The position numbers and the translations under genes were made by a program. Shown here piece by piece: positions 1 through 9,800 of a stretch of DNA of 64,000 nucleotides (position 1 is the stretch's first letter; every line of letters starts with the position of its first letter). The DNA is from Pseudomonadota bacterium (GTDB lineage: Bacteria > Pseudomonadota > Gammaproteobacteria > Burkholderiales > Burkholderiaceae_C). The stretch covers positions 62,001 to 126,000 of the forward strand of contig JAKOZT010000121.1 of assembly GCA_029779845.1 (NCBI GenBank), in the 5' to 3' direction. The notes under the pieces were generated by a model. That model was not told the origin of the DNA. It made no database searches and saw only the letters and a program-made list of their open reading frames with translations.

Positions 1-462
1 GGGCTTGCCCGAGCCGAGGCGCGCCGACACGCCGAAGTTCAGCGGCACGCCGCCGACCAGGAAGCCCGGCTGCAGCCCGGCGTGCTCGAGGATCCAGGCC
101 AGCATCGAGGTCGTGCTCGTCTTGCCGTGCGTGCCGGCCACCGCCAGCACGTGGCGGCCCTGCAGCACGTGGTCGGCGAGCCACTGCGGGCCGCTGGTGT
201 AGGGCAGCCCGGCGTTCAGCACCGCCTCCATCAGCGCGTTGCCGCGCGTGACCACGTTGCCGACCACGAACACGTCGGGCTTCAGCTCGATCTGCTTCGC
301 GTCCCAGCCTTCGATCAGCTCGATGTCGAGCGCGCGCAGCTGGTCGCTCATCGGCGGGTAGACGTTGGCGTCGCAGCCGGTGACGCGGTGGCCTGCCTCG
401 CGCGCCAGCGCCGCGAGGCCGCCCATGAAGGTGCCGCAGATGCCGAGGATGTGGATGTGCAT
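1..462 (-). CDS. mpl: UDP-N-acetylmuramate:L-alanyl-gamma-D-glutamyl-meso-diaminopimelate ligase, N-terminal part
   Basis: This is the first 154 codons of a Mur-ligase-family protein that runs off the left edge. The start MHIHILGICGTFMGGLA is the dinucleotide-like N-terminal fold of Mpl/MurC. The ATP-binding loop GTHGKTST lies at residues 110-117. Mpl reattaches the tripeptide recovered from old peptidoglycan to UDP-MurNAc in the cytoplasm. MurC shares the fold, but the N-terminus and the location outside a division cluster favour Mpl. The ATG at 460-462 sits 5 bp beyond the hemL stop, so the two genes are probably co-transcribed. Confidence 0.88.
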   Translation of the reverse strand, partial: MHIHILGICGTFMGGLAALAREAGHRVTGCDANVYPPMSDQLRALDIELIEGWDAKQIELKPDVFVVGNVVTRGNALMEAVLNAGLPYTSGPQWLADHVLQGRHVLAVAGTHGKTSTTSMLAWILEHAGLQPGFLVGGVPLNFGVSARLGSGKP

Positions 463-467
463 GGCGC

Positions 468-1769
468 TCAAGGCTTCAGCGCGCGGCGCGCCGCCTCGAT
501 GGTGGCGGCGATGTCGGCCTCGCTGTGCGCCGCGCTCATGAAGCTCGCCTCGTACAGCGCCGGCGCGAAGTACACGCCGGCTTCGAGCATCGCGTGGAAG
601 AAGGCGTTGAAGCGCGCCTTGTCGGTCGCCATCACGGCCGGGTAGTTCTGCGGCAGGGCGTCGGCGAAGAAGAAGCCGAACATGCCGCCTTCGCTGTCGC
701 CCGCCATCGCCACGCCGGCTTCGCGCGCGGCGCCGAGCAGGCCGTCGAGCAGCGTCTTCGTCTTCGCGGCCAGCGCTTCGTGGAAGCCCGGTTGGCGGAT
801 CTCGCGCAGCGTCGCCAGCCCGCAGGCGGTGGCCACCGGGTTGCCCGAGAGGGTGCCGGCCTGGTACACCGGCCCGAGCGGCGCGAGCTGCTCCATCACC
901 GCGCGCTTGCCGCCGAAGGCCGCCAGCGGCATGCCCCCGCCGATCACCTTGCCGAACACGCTGAGATCCGGTTCGAAGCCGGGAATGAGCTTCGCGTAGA
1001 TGCTCTGCGCGCTGCCCAGCGCGACGCGGAAGCCCGTCATCACCTCGTCGAACACCAGCAGCGCGCCGTGCCGGCTGCACAGCTCGCGCAGCTTGGTCAC
1101 GAAGGGCACGCTGGCGCGCACGAAGTTCATGTTGCCGGCGATCGGCTCGAGCATCACGCAGGCGATCTCGCGGCCGTGCAGCGCGAAGGCCTCCTCGATC
1201 TGCGCGAGGTTGTTGTACTCGAGCACCAGCGTGTGCTGCACCACCTCGGCGGGCACGCCGGCGGAGGTCGGGTGGCCGAAGGTCGCGAGGCCGGAGCCGG
1301 CCTTGACCAGCAGCGCGTCGGCATGGCCGTGGTAGCAGCCCTCGAACTTGACGATCTTGCTGCGCCCGGTGGCGCCGCGCGCCAGCCGCAGCGCGCTCAT
1401 CGCCGCCTCGGTGCCCGAGCTGACCAGGCGGATCTGCTCCAGGCTCGGCACCAGCGACAGGATCTCCTCGGCCAGCTCGATCTCGCGCTCGGTCGGCGCG
1501 CCGAACGAGAGGCCCTCGGCCACCGCCTTCTGCACCGCCTCCAGCACCGCCGGGTGGCCGTGGCCGAGGATCATCGGCCCCCAGGAGCCGATGTAGTCGA
1601 TGTAGCGCCGGCCCTCGGCGTCGACCATGTAGGCGCCGCGCGCGCTGGCGATGAAGCGCGGCGTGCCGCCGACGGCGCGGAAGGCGCGCACCGGCGAGTT
1701 GACGCCGCCGGGGATGGTTCGTTGCGCGCGTTCGAACAGCCCGGCGTTGGTTTTCGGATCAGTGGACAT
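468..1769 (-). CDS. hemL: glutamate-1-semialdehyde 2,1-aminomutase
   Basis: The 433-residue class III PLP aminotransferase converts glutamate-1-semialdehyde to 5-aminolevulinate, the C5 route into haem. The N-terminus has the family signature [10 protein letters not shown] at 21-30. The PLP-binding lysine is K274 in the [10 protein letters not shown] motif, and the cofactor-contacting DEVMTGFR lies at 241-248. Length matches the family (about 427). The start overlaps the 3' end of the thiD-like gene by 11 bp, and mpl follows 5 bp downstream, so the three minus-strand genes look like one unit. Confidence 0.97.
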   Translation of the reverse strand: MSTDPKTNAGLFERAQRTIPGGVNSPVRAFRAVGGTPRFIASARGAYMVDAEGRRYIDYIGSWGPMILGHGHPAVLEAVQKAVAEGLSFGAPTEREIELAEEILSLVPSLEQIRLVSSGTEAAMSALRLARGATGRSKIVKFEGCYHGHADALLVKAGSGLATFGHPTSAGVPAEVVQHTLVLEYNNLAQIEEAFALHGREIACVMLEPIAGNMNFVRASVPFVTKLRELCSRHGALLVFDEVMTGFRVALGSAQSIYAKLIPGFEPDLSVFGKVIGGGMPLAAFGGKRAVMEQLAPLGPVYQAGTLSGNPVATACGLATLREIRQPGFHEALAAKTKTLLDGLLGAAREAGVAMAGDSEGGMFGFFFADALPQNYPAVMATDKARFNAFFHAMLEAGVYFAPALYEASFMSAAHSEADIAATIEAARRALKP

Positions 1770-2721
1770 GGCGCGGGCCCTTGGGCAGATGGGTGTCGTC
1801 GGAAGCGGAGGAGGATTCGTCGGCCGGCCCCTCGCCGCCTTCGCCCTCTTCGGGCGGCAGCGCCCAGAAGAAGCGGTCCGGCACCACGTTGCCCATGCCG
1901 GGGCGGAAGCCCGCGTCGAGCGACTGGTCGAGGAAGGTCAGCGCCTCGCCGACCGCCGCGTGCAGTTCGGCGCCGGAGGCCAGCAGCGCGGCCAGCGCGG
2001 CGGCCAGCGTGTCGCCCGCGCCCACGAAGGCGACCTCGAAGCGCTCGAACTTCTCGCCGGTGATCGCGCCCTGCGCCGAGGCCAGCACGTTGTCGAGGAA
2101 CTGGTCGGCGCCGGCCTTGCCGGCGGGCAGCACCACGCTGGTGACCAGCACGTAGCGCGCGCCGTGGCCGGAGGCGGCCACCGCCAGCTCGCGCGGCGAG
2201 GCGGGGCGCTCGTTGTCCCAGTCGGGCAGCAGGAAGTCGGTGAGCGCCTGGTGGTTGCCCACCAGCACCTCGGTCTGCGGCAGCACCAGCTCGCGGAACG
2301 CATCGAGGTAGGCCTGCTGCGCGTCCTCCTCCAGCCACGACAGCGCGGGCAGGTAGGCCACCAGCGGCACGTCGGGATAGTCGGAGAGGATCTCGGCGAC
2401 CGCGCTGACGCCCTCGGCCGAGCCGAGGAAGCCGACCTTCCAGCCCGAGATCGTCACGTCTTCGAGGATGCTGCGCGCCTGCTCGGCGACCACGTCGGCG
2501 TCGATCACGTGCTGGTCGAACACCTCGGCGGTGTCGCGCATCACGATGGTGGTGACCACCGGCAGCGCATGCGCGCCCATCGCGGCGATGGTCGCCACGT
2601 CGCCGGCCAGGCCGCCGGCGCCGCTCGGGTCGCTGGCGTTGAAGCTCATCACGCAGGCGGGCGCGGGCTGCTCCTGCAGCGCGTCGCCGCCGCTGTCGTC
2701 GGGGGAGGTGTCTGGGCTCAT
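1759..2721 (-). CDS. thiD: hydroxymethylpyrimidine/phosphomethylpyrimidine kinase
   Basis: The 320-residue ribokinase-superfamily protein phosphorylates HMP and HMP-P for thiamine synthesis. The family start [17 protein letters not shown] is at residues 25-41 and the catalytic anion-hole motif FVGAGDT near residue 228. It is longer than ThiD of E. coli (266). About 24 extra residues precede the conserved core, and a low-complexity acidic tail rich in E, G and S ends the protein. The sequence is the divergent form common in Burkholderiales, so specificity for HMP is inferred. No TPP-riboswitch core is visible upstream. Confidence 0.85.
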   Translation of the reverse strand: MSPDTSPDDSGGDALQEQPAPACVMSFNASDPSGAGGLAGDVATIAAMGAHALPVVTTIVMRDTAEVFDQHVIDADVVAEQARSILEDVTISGWKVGFLGSAEGVSAVAEILSDYPDVPLVAYLPALSWLEEDAQQAYLDAFRELVLPQTEVLVGNHQALTDFLLPDWDNERPASPRELAVAASGHGARYVLVTSVVLPAGKAGADQFLDNVLASAQGAITGEKFERFEVAFVGAGDTLAAALAALLASGAELHAAVGEALTFLDQSLDAGFRPGMGNVVPDRFFWALPPEEGEGGEGPADESSSASDDTHLPKGPRHVH

Positions 2722-2816
2722 GGCGGGGGGTCCGGGCGCGCCGAAAAGGGGGGCGAAAGGCCTTCGGCGTACTTACAGACGAACGTGAAGAAAGTTGCGT
2801 ATGTGCCTACACGGCC

Positions 2817-2847
2817 TTGATTTTTTGTCAAATCGCGTGGCTACAAT
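2817..2847 (+). promoter_or_regulatory. candidate sigma-70 promoter upstream of the rubredoxin/pil operon
   Basis: The gap 2722-2885 between the divergent thiD and rubredoxin genes is the most AT-rich stretch nearby. TTGATT (2817-2822) and TACAAT (2842-2847) resemble -35 and -10 hexamers, but the 19-bp spacing is longer than ideal. The rubredoxin GTG follows 38 bp after the -10. Confidence 0.4.
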
Positions 2848-2885
2848 CCGGTTCCGTTGCATTGTAGTGAAGGCGAAGACCCGTC

Positions 2886-3059
2886 GTGAGCGAACCGCGA
2901 ACCTGGATGTGCCTCATCTGTGGGTGGATCTACGACGAGGCGGCCGGGGATCCGGAGCACGGCATCGCGCCGGGCACGCCCTGGGAACAGGTGCCGATGA
3001 ACTGGACCTGCCCCGAGTGCGGCGCCCGCAAGGAAGACTTCGAGATGGTGCAGATCTGA
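2886..3059 (+). CDS. rubredoxin
   Basis: This small gene encodes 57 residues from a GTG start. It has the two iron-binding knuckles, CLIC at 9-12 and CPEC at 42-45, and the conserved GWIYDEAAGDPEHGIAPGTP stretch between them, so four cysteines hold one iron. Rubredoxins are cytoplasmic one-electron carriers. The gene lies 58 bp upstream of pilG, an arrangement I recall from other Burkholderiales, although no functional tie to twitching motility is evident. GTG at 2886 is preferred because the next ATG leaves only one residue before the first cysteine. Confidence 0.93.
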   Translation: MSEPRTWMCLICGWIYDEAAGDPEHGIAPGTPWEQVPMNWTCPECGARKEDFEMVQI

Positions 3060-3117
3060 CGCCGCCGGCCCGCCCGAGGCCGCGCGCGTCCGCTCTTGTC
3101 GACGAGGAGAACGCTCG

Positions 3118-3516
3118 GTGAGCAATCAAGCCCCCGCCGCTGGCGCAGGCATCAAGGTGCTGGTCATCGACGACAGCAACACCATCCGCCGCAGCGCGGA
3201 AATATTCCTCAAGCAGGGCGGGCACGAAGTGCTGCTCGCCGAGGACGGCTTCGATGCGCTGTCCAAGGTCAACGACCACGACCCCGACCTGATCTTCTGC
3301 GACATCCTGATGCCGCGCCTGGACGGCTACCAGACCTGCGCGATCATCAAGCGCAACGTGCGCTTCGCCTCGGTGCCGGTGATCATGCTGTCGTCCAAGG
3401 ACGGCCTGTTCGACAAGGCGCGCGGCCGGATGGTCGGCTCGGAAGACTATCTCACCAAACCGTTCACGAAAGATCAGCTCCTGCAGGCGGTGGCGCAACA
3501 CCGCCGTGCCGCATGA
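3118..3516 (+). CDS. pilG: twitching-motility response regulator PilG
   Basis: The 132-residue single-domain receiver starts at GTG, with GAGGAG upstream. The acidic pair is in VLVIDDS (15-21), the phosphoacceptor is D62 in CDILMPRLDG, and the conserved lysine is in YLTKPF. In the Pil-Chp system PilG is phosphorylated by ChpA and promotes type IV pilus extension. Its place as the first receiver before pilH, pilI and pilJ fixes the assignment. Confidence 0.92.
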   Translation: MSNQAPAAGAGIKVLVIDDSNTIRRSAEIFLKQGGHEVLLAEDGFDALSKVNDHDPDLIFCDILMPRLDGYQTCAIIKRNVRFASVPVIMLSSKDGLFDKARGRMVGSEDYLTKPFTKDQLLQAVAQHRRAA

Positions 3517-3544
3517 TCCACTTTTGTCACGAACTGGAACTCTC

Positions 3545-3910
3545 ATGCCGATCCAGAAGATCCTGCTGGTCGACGACTCCAAGACCGAACTGCACCACCT
3601 CTCCGAGCTGCTGACCAAGCGCGGCTACGCCGTGCGCACCGCCGAGAACGGCGAAGAGGCGATGCGCCGCCTCGGCGAGGAAAAGCCCGACCTGATCCTG
3701 ATGGACGTGGTGATGCCCGGCCAGAACGGCTTCCAGCTGACGCGCGCGATCACGCGCGACGCGCGCTTCACCGACGTGCCGGTGATCATGTGCACCAGCA
3801 AGAACCAGGAGACCGACAAGGTCTGGGGCATGCGCCAGGGCGCGCGCGACTACATCGTCAAGCCGGTCGATCCGGACGAGCTGGTGTCCAAGATCCGCGC
3901 CTTCGACTGA
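3545..3910 (+). CDS. pilH: twitching-motility response regulator PilH
   Basis: The 121-residue single-domain receiver begins [13 protein letters not shown]54 (LMDVVMPG) is the phosphoacceptor and YIVKPVD carries the conserved lysine. PilH acts with PilG downstream of ChpA and is thought to drain phosphate or favour retraction. An in-frame start at 3506 would add 13 residues and overlap pilG. The ATG at 3545 gives the normal family N-terminus and is preferred. Confidence 0.92.
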   Translation: MPIQKILLVDDSKTELHHLSELLTKRGYAVRTAENGEEAMRRLGEEKPDLILMDVVMPGQNGFQLTRAITRDARFTDVPVIMCTSKNQETDKVWGMRQGARDYIVKPVDPDELVSKIRAFD

Positions 3911-3928
3911 CAGCGACCTCATCCCCCC

Positions 3929-4447
3929 ATGGCCAAGAAGGAAGCCCTGCGCGAATTGCAGAGCCGGCTCGCCGAGCGGCTGCAGGCGGCGCGCACGCAG
4001 CAGCGCGGCAGCTCCTGGCTGGCCGTCGAAGTGGCCGGCCACGGCCTGCTGTTCCCGCTGCGCGAGGCCGGCGAGATCTTCGCGATGGCCCCGCTCGTGC
4101 CGGTGCCGCACACGCACCGCTGGTTCATGGGTGTGGCCAACCTGCGCGGCCACCTGCACGGCGTGGTCGACCTGGCCGGCTTCCTGGGCGTCAAGGCGGC
4201 CGAGCCGGCGCCGCAGCAGGCGCAGCTGGTGGGCTTCAACCAGGCGCTCGACCTGAACTGCGTGCTGCTGGTCGACCGCCTCGCCGGCCTGCGCGGCGAA
4301 GACCAGCTCACCCGCGAGGCCGCCGACGGCACGCCGCGGCCGGCCTTCGTCGGCGCGCGCTTCCACGATGCCGCCGGGCGCACCTGGCAGGAGCTGAGCC
4401 TCGCCGCCCTGGCGGGCGACGAGGCCTTTCTGAAGATCGTCGGCTGA
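3929..4447 (+). CDS. pilI: CheW-like chemotaxis adaptor PilI
   Basis: The 172-residue CheW-domain protein couples the PilJ receptor to the ChpA kinase. An N-terminal helix (about 1-30) precedes the CheW fold, with the typical [20 protein letters not shown] stretch at residues 71-90. The gene starts 18 bp after pilH and is followed by pilJ, the standard order. Confidence 0.9.
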   Translation: MAKKEALRELQSRLAERLQAARTQQRGSSWLAVEVAGHGLLFPLREAGEIFAMAPLVPVPHTHRWFMGVANLRGHLHGVVDLAGFLGVKAAEPAPQQAQLVGFNQALDLNCVLLVDRLAGLRGEDQLTREAADGTPRPAFVGARFHDAAGRTWQELSLAALAGDEAFLKIVG

Positions 4448-4487
4448 ACCCGCTCAACCGCTCAACGAGAGAGCACACGAGGAAACC

Positions 4488-6812
4488 ATGAGCTTCCTGA
4501 ACAAGATCAAGGGATTGGGGGGGCGCAAGGACGGCGCCGATCTGGACACGCTCGAGCAGGATCGTTTCGACGAGCCCGGCCGCGACGATCTGCCCCTGCC
4601 CGGCGCGGGCGGCACCGTGGCGCTGGACGTCGCCGCGCTGCACCAGCCGACCGCGCAGATGGACAGCTCGATCATCACCGAGGCGGCGCCCTCGGAACTC
4701 GCCGAGCTGGCCGAGGCACGCAGCGCCGCGGGGCCCGAGACGCAGTCCGCCGCGGCCGGCGGCCTGCCGGTGATCGGCGCGCGCCCGATCGGCGAGCAGC
4801 AGCGCATCCTCGGCGGCCTGGTGCTGCTGGGCATCGTCGGCGTGATCGCGACGACGATCTTCTCGCTGAGTTCGGCCAGCAAGGGCTCGGCCCAGGTGGG
4901 CGCCACCGGCCAGGCGCTGATGCAGTCGCAGCGGCTCGCCAAGTCGGTTTCGCAGGCGCTGATCGGCAGCCCGCAGGCCTTCCCGGAAGTGCGCGAGAGC
5001 ACCGACGTGCTGGTGCGCACCGTGCGTGAACTCAAGACCGGCGAAGGTTCGCTGGCCGCCGCGCCTTCAGGCGCGCAGGAGCTGCTCGACCCGCTGCTGC
5101 CGCTGGTCGACCGCGCCGAGAAGAACGCCAACACCGTGGTCGCGCAGCAGAAGATCCTGACCCAGGTGGGCCAGGCGCTGCGCACGATCAACCGCCAGTC
5201 GTCCGACCTGCTGGAGATCGCCGAGACGATCTCCTCGCTGAAGCTGCAGCAGGACGCCTCGCCGGCCGAGCTGTCGGCGGTCGGCCAGCTGGTGATGCTG
5301 ACGCAGCGCATCGGCAAGTCGGCCAACGAATTCCTGACGATGGAAGGCGTGTCGCCCGAGGCGGTGTTCCTGCTCGGCAAGGACCTGAACTCGTTCCGCG
5401 AGATCGCCACCGGGCTGCAGGACGGCAGCCAGGAGCTGCGCCTGCCCGCCACCAAGGACGCGCAGACCCGGGAGCGCCTGAGCGCGCTGCTCAAGCAGTA
5501 CGAAGAGACGCGCACGCAGGCCAGCGCCATCCTGGGCAACCTGCAGGGCCTGGTGTCGGCGCGCGAGGCGCAGGCCGCGATCGTCGCCGACAGCGAACCG
5601 CTGCGCACCGGCCTGGAAGGTGTGCAGGAGGCGCTGGCCAGGCAGGGCGGCTTCGGCTTCGGCAGCTTCCTCGCGTTGCTGCTGTTCGCCGCGATGATCA
5701 TCGTCGGCGGCGTCGGCTTCCTGCGCCTGTACGTGCGCGACCAGGCGCAGCGCGCCCAGCTCGCCGAGACGCAGCGCCAGGAAGCGGAGCGCCAGGAGCA
5801 GGAGGCCAAGCGCGTCAACGACGCCAACCAGGCCGCCATTCTGCGGTTGATGAACGAGCTGCAGACGGTCGCGGAAGGCGACCTGACGCAGCAGGCGACG
5901 GTGACCGAAGACATCACCGGCGCCATCGCCGACTCGGTGAACTACACCGTGGAAGAGCTGCGCTCGCTGGTGTCGCAGGTGCAGGGCACGGTGACGCGCG
6001 TGACCGAAACGACGCAGCAGGTGGAAGCCACCTCCACCGAACTGCTGGCCGCTTCGACCGAGCAGCTGCGCGAGATCCGCGACACCGGCGAATCGGTGCT
6101 GCAGATGGCCGGCCGGATCAACGACGTGTCGGGCAAGGCGCAGGAAACCGCCCAGGTGGCGCGCCAGTCGCTCGACGCCGCCGAGCAGGGCCTGCGCGCG
6201 GTGCAGAACACCATCGGCGGCATGAACCTGCTGCGCGACCAGATCCAGGAAACCTCCAAGCGCATCAAGCGTCTCGGCGAGTCGTCGCAGGAGATCGGCG
6301 AAATCACCGAGCTGATTTCCGACATCACCGAGCAGACCAACGTGCTGGCGCTGAACGCCGCCATCCAGGCCGCTTCGGCCGGCGAGGCGGGTCGCGGCTT
6401 CTCCGTCGTTGCGGAAGAAGTGCAGCGCCTGGCCGAACGCTCGGCCGACGCGACGCGCCAGATCGCCGCGCTGGTCAAGACCATTCAGACCGACACGCAG
6501 GACGCGGTGGGCGCGATGGAGCGCAGCACCCAGGGCGTGGTCGAGAACGCGCGCCTGTCCGACGCCGCCGGCACCGCGCTGGGCGAGATCGACCGCGTGT
6601 CGCGCCAGCTGTCCGACCTGATCGCGCAGATCTCCAACCAGGCGCAGCAGGAAGCGCGCTCGGCCAACGTGGTGGCCTCGAACATCCAGCACATCTTCGC
6701 GGTGACCGAGCAGACCGGCGAAGGCACGCGCTCGACCGCCGCGATGGTGCGCGAGCTGTCGCGCACCGCCGAGGAACTCAAGCAATCCGTCGCCCGATTC
6801 AAGATCGAGTGA
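4488..6812 (+). CDS. pilJ: twitching-motility methyl-accepting chemotaxis protein PilJ
   Basis: The 774-residue receptor of the Pil-Chp system has an unusually long cytoplasmic N-terminus of about 100 residues before the first membrane segment (about 104-125). A helical periplasmic sensor region follows. The second membrane segment is at about 392-413, then a HAMP region, then a methyl-accepting coiled coil. The signalling tip [20 protein letters not shown] lies near residue 615, with the conserved [19 protein letters not shown] just after it. In Pseudomonas PilJ senses surface contact and pilin. The start ATG has GAGGAAACC upstream. Confidence 0.94.
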   Translation: MSFLNKIKGLGGRKDGADLDTLEQDRFDEPGRDDLPLPGAGGTVALDVAALHQPTAQMDSSIITEAAPSELAELAEARSAAGPETQSAAAGGLPVIGARPIGEQQRILGGLVLLGIVGVIATTIFSLSSASKGSAQVGATGQALMQSQRLAKSVSQALIGSPQAFPEVRESTDVLVRTVRELKTGEGSLAAAPSGAQELLDPLLPLVDRAEKNANTVVAQQKILTQVGQALRTINRQSSDLLEIAETISSLKLQQDASPAELSAVGQLVMLTQRIGKSANEFLTMEGVSPEAVFLLGKDLNSFREIATGLQDGSQELRLPATKDAQTRERLSALLKQYEETRTQASAILGNLQGLVSAREAQAAIVADSEPLRTGLEGVQEALARQGGFGFGSFLALLLFAAMIIVGGVGFLRLYVRDQAQRAQLAETQRQEAERQEQEAKRVNDANQAAILRLMNELQTVAEGDLTQQATVTEDITGAIADSVNYTVEELRSLVSQVQGTVTRVTETTQQVEATSTELLAASTEQLREIRDTGESVLQMAGRINDVSGKAQETAQVARQSLDAAEQGLRAVQNTIGGMNLLRDQIQETSKRIKRLGESSQEIGEITELISDITEQTNVLALNAAIQAASAGEAGRGFSVVAEEVQRLAERSADATRQIAALVKTIQTDTQDAVGAMERSTQGVVENARLSDAAGTALGEIDRVSRQLSDLIAQISNQAQQEARSANVVASNIQHIFAVTEQTGEGTRSTAAMVRELSRTAEELKQSVARFKIE

Positions 6813-6840
6813 CCTGCCCCGCCTGACAGCCGAGCACCGC

Positions 6841-9800
6841 ATGGACACGCGAACCGCCCCGAATGCCTCGACGCGGGGCGCACCCGCCGACGACCTGAGC
6901 GCCCTGGCCTGGGTGCAGGACGAGTTGCGCCGCACGCTGGAGGCGGCCCACAAGTCGCTGCGCCGCTGCCTGAAGGAAGCGGAGGCCGTCGGCGGCTCCG
7001 ACGTCGACACCGTCGATCCGGCCGTGTTGCGCGCCGCGCGCTCGTCGATCCACCAGGGCGCCGGCGCGCTCGAGCTGGTGGGCCTGCCCGACGCCGCGCT
7101 GGTGCTGCGCGCCAGCGAATCGCTGGTGCAGAAGTTCGTCGCCAAGCCGCACAAGCTGACGCCCGCGGTGGTGGAGCAGGTCGAGCACGCCTCGTTCGCG
7201 CTGCTCGACTACCTGGCGCGGCTGCTGGGCGGCAAGAGCGTCTCGGCGCTGGCGCTGTTCCCGCAGTACCGTGCGGTGCAGGAGGCCGCCGGCGCGGAGC
7301 GCATCCACCCGGCCGACCTGTGGAGCATCGACTGGCGCTGGCGCGAGATCGCCTCCGACACCGGCGTGCCGCCGCGCGCGCTCGACGACGCCACGCGCAC
7401 CGCGATGGAAGGCCACCTGCTGGGCATCATGCGCACGCCGCAGCCGGTGCTGGCCGCCGCGCGCATGAGCGAAGGCTGCGCGGGGCTGGGCGCGGCCGCC
7501 ACCGATCTGCAGGTCGCTACGCTGTGGAAGCTCGCCTCGGCGGTGTTCGAGGCGCAGGCGCACGGGCTGCTCGGCTTCGACGTGTTCAGCAAGCGCGTCG
7601 CCTCGCGATTGCTGGCGCAGTACCGCGTGCTCGAACGCGGCCAGAACGAAGTCTCCGAGCGCCTCGCGCAGGACCTGCTGTTCTTCTGCGCGCAGGCCGA
7701 TTCGCCCGGCGACGGCAAGCGCGCGCCGCGCCTGGCCGCGGTGCGCCAGGCCTATGGGCTGGCGCAGCACGCGCCGGTGGACTACCACGCCAGCACGCTG
7801 GGCCGCTTCGACCCGGCGGTGCTGGTGCAGGCGCGCAAGCGCGTCGCCGCCGCGAAGGAATCGTGGCAGGGCGTGGCCGGTGGCGAGCTGCATCGCCTGG
7901 CGGGCCTGAACGAGCAGTTCTCGCTGGTCGGCGATTCGCTCAAGCGCCTGTTCCCGCTCGGCGAGGCCTTCGCCGCCGAGCTGCAGATGGCGATCGCCCA
8001 GACCATCCAGAAGGGCGCGGCGCCCGAGCCGCAGCTGGCGATGGAAGTGGCCACCAGCCTGTTGTACATCGAGGCGGCGCTGGAAGACTCCGACTTCGAC
8101 AACCCCGAGCAGGCCGAGCGCGTGCGCCGCCTGGCCGACCGGCTCGGCTCGGTGCGCGACGGCCGCGGCCCCGAGCCGCTCGAGCCGTGGATGGAGGAGC
8201 TGTACCGCCGCGTCTCCGACCGCCAGACGATGGGCAGCGTGGTGCAGGAGCTGCGCGCCTCGCTGGCCGAGACCGAGAAGGCGATCGACCAGTTCTTCCG
8301 CAAGCCCGACGACCGCGAGGTGCTGATCCCGGTGCCCAACCAGCTCGGCGCGATGCGCGGCGTGCTGTCGGTGCTGGGCGTCGAGCAGGCCACCGCCGCG
8401 CTGCTGCGCATGCGCGACGAGATCGAGGGCCTGATCCAGACCGAGGTCGACCCCGCGCGTGTCGCGCAGACGGGCTTGTTCGACCGCATCGCCGGCAACC
8501 TCGGCGCGCTCGGCTTCCTGATCGACATGCTCAGCGTGCAGCCGCAGATGGCCAAGTCGCTGTTCGTGTTCGATCCGCGCAGCGGCACGCTCGATCCGGT
8601 GATGGGCCGCGGCCCCGGCGCACGCCACGCCGGCAGCGTGCCGCCGGTGGAGCCGCGCCTGATCGAGCAGGCGCAGAACCTGGCGATGGCCGCCGACAAC
8701 CCCGCCGTGCCGGTGGCCGAGGTCGCGCGCGACCTCGAGCGCCTCTCGCACGAGGCGCACATGGCCGATCAGGATTCGCTGGCCGACACGGTGGACCGCA
8801 CGCGCGAGGCGCTGGCGCGCGCCGCCGACGCCGACGACCGCGAAGGCGTGGCCTCGGTGCGCGGCGAGCTGACCGACATGCTGGTCGACTTCGTGCACAG
8901 CAGCTCCGAGCCGATGGGCCTGGAGCCCGAGATCGCCGAGCTGCGCGCGACCCCGCTGCCGCCCAGCCTGCCGGCCGTCGAGCCCGAGCTGGCCGAAGAC
9001 GACGAGATGCGCGAGGTCTTCCTCGAGGAAGCGCGCGAGGTGATCGCCGACGCCGGCGGCGCGACCGAAGGGCTGGCGCACGCGCCCTCCGACGTGGCGC
9101 TGATCACCACCGTGCGGCGCGCCTTCCACACCCTCAAGGGCAGCTCGCGCATGGTCGGGCTGAAGGAGTTCGGCGAAGCCGCCTGGGCCTGCGAGCAGCT
9201 CTACAACACGCAGCTGGCCGAAAGCCGCGCCGCCGAGCCGGCGCTGATCGCGTTCACGCAGTCGGTGTTCGGCGAACTCTCGGCCTGGGTCGAGGACATC
9301 GCCGCGCGCCGCGACGCGCAGCGCAGCGCCGCGAACATCAAGGCGGCCGCGCAGCGGCTGGCCGCCGGCGAAGCGCCGCTGGTCGAGACCGTGGTGGCGC
9401 CGGCCGCTCCGGCACCCGAGGTGTCGTTCGAGCTGAACCTCGCGGCGCTCGACGGCGTGGCCGCTGCCGCGCCCGCCGTCGTCCCCGATCTCGATCTGGA
9501 CGCGCCCGCGCTGGCCGAGCGCTTCGACCCGCACGCCACGCAGCCGCTGCCGCTGGCCGAGCTGCCGAGCGCCGAGGCCGCGCCGCTGGACGTCTCGCTG
9601 GAGCTGATCGACCTCGACCTCGGCGATGCGCTGCCCGAAGTCATCGAAGCCGCGCCGGCCCCCGAGCCCGAACCGGAAGCCGCCGCGGCGCCCGCCGAAG
9701 ACGACAACGTCAAGGTGGTCGGCCCGCTGCGCATCGGCATCCCGCTGTTCAACATCTACCTCAACGAAGCCGACGAACTGTCGCGCCGCCTCACCACCGA

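Noticed and set aside
5..2063. Long plus-strand open frames over mpl, hemL and thiD
   Set aside because: The translations lack recognisable motifs and mirror conserved minus-strand enzymes.
2722..2885. Possible TPP riboswitch for thiD
   Set aside because: I could not find the conserved CTGAGA and ACCTGA core on either strand.
3506..3544. Earlier pilH start
   Set aside because: It would overlap pilG and add residues not seen in the family.
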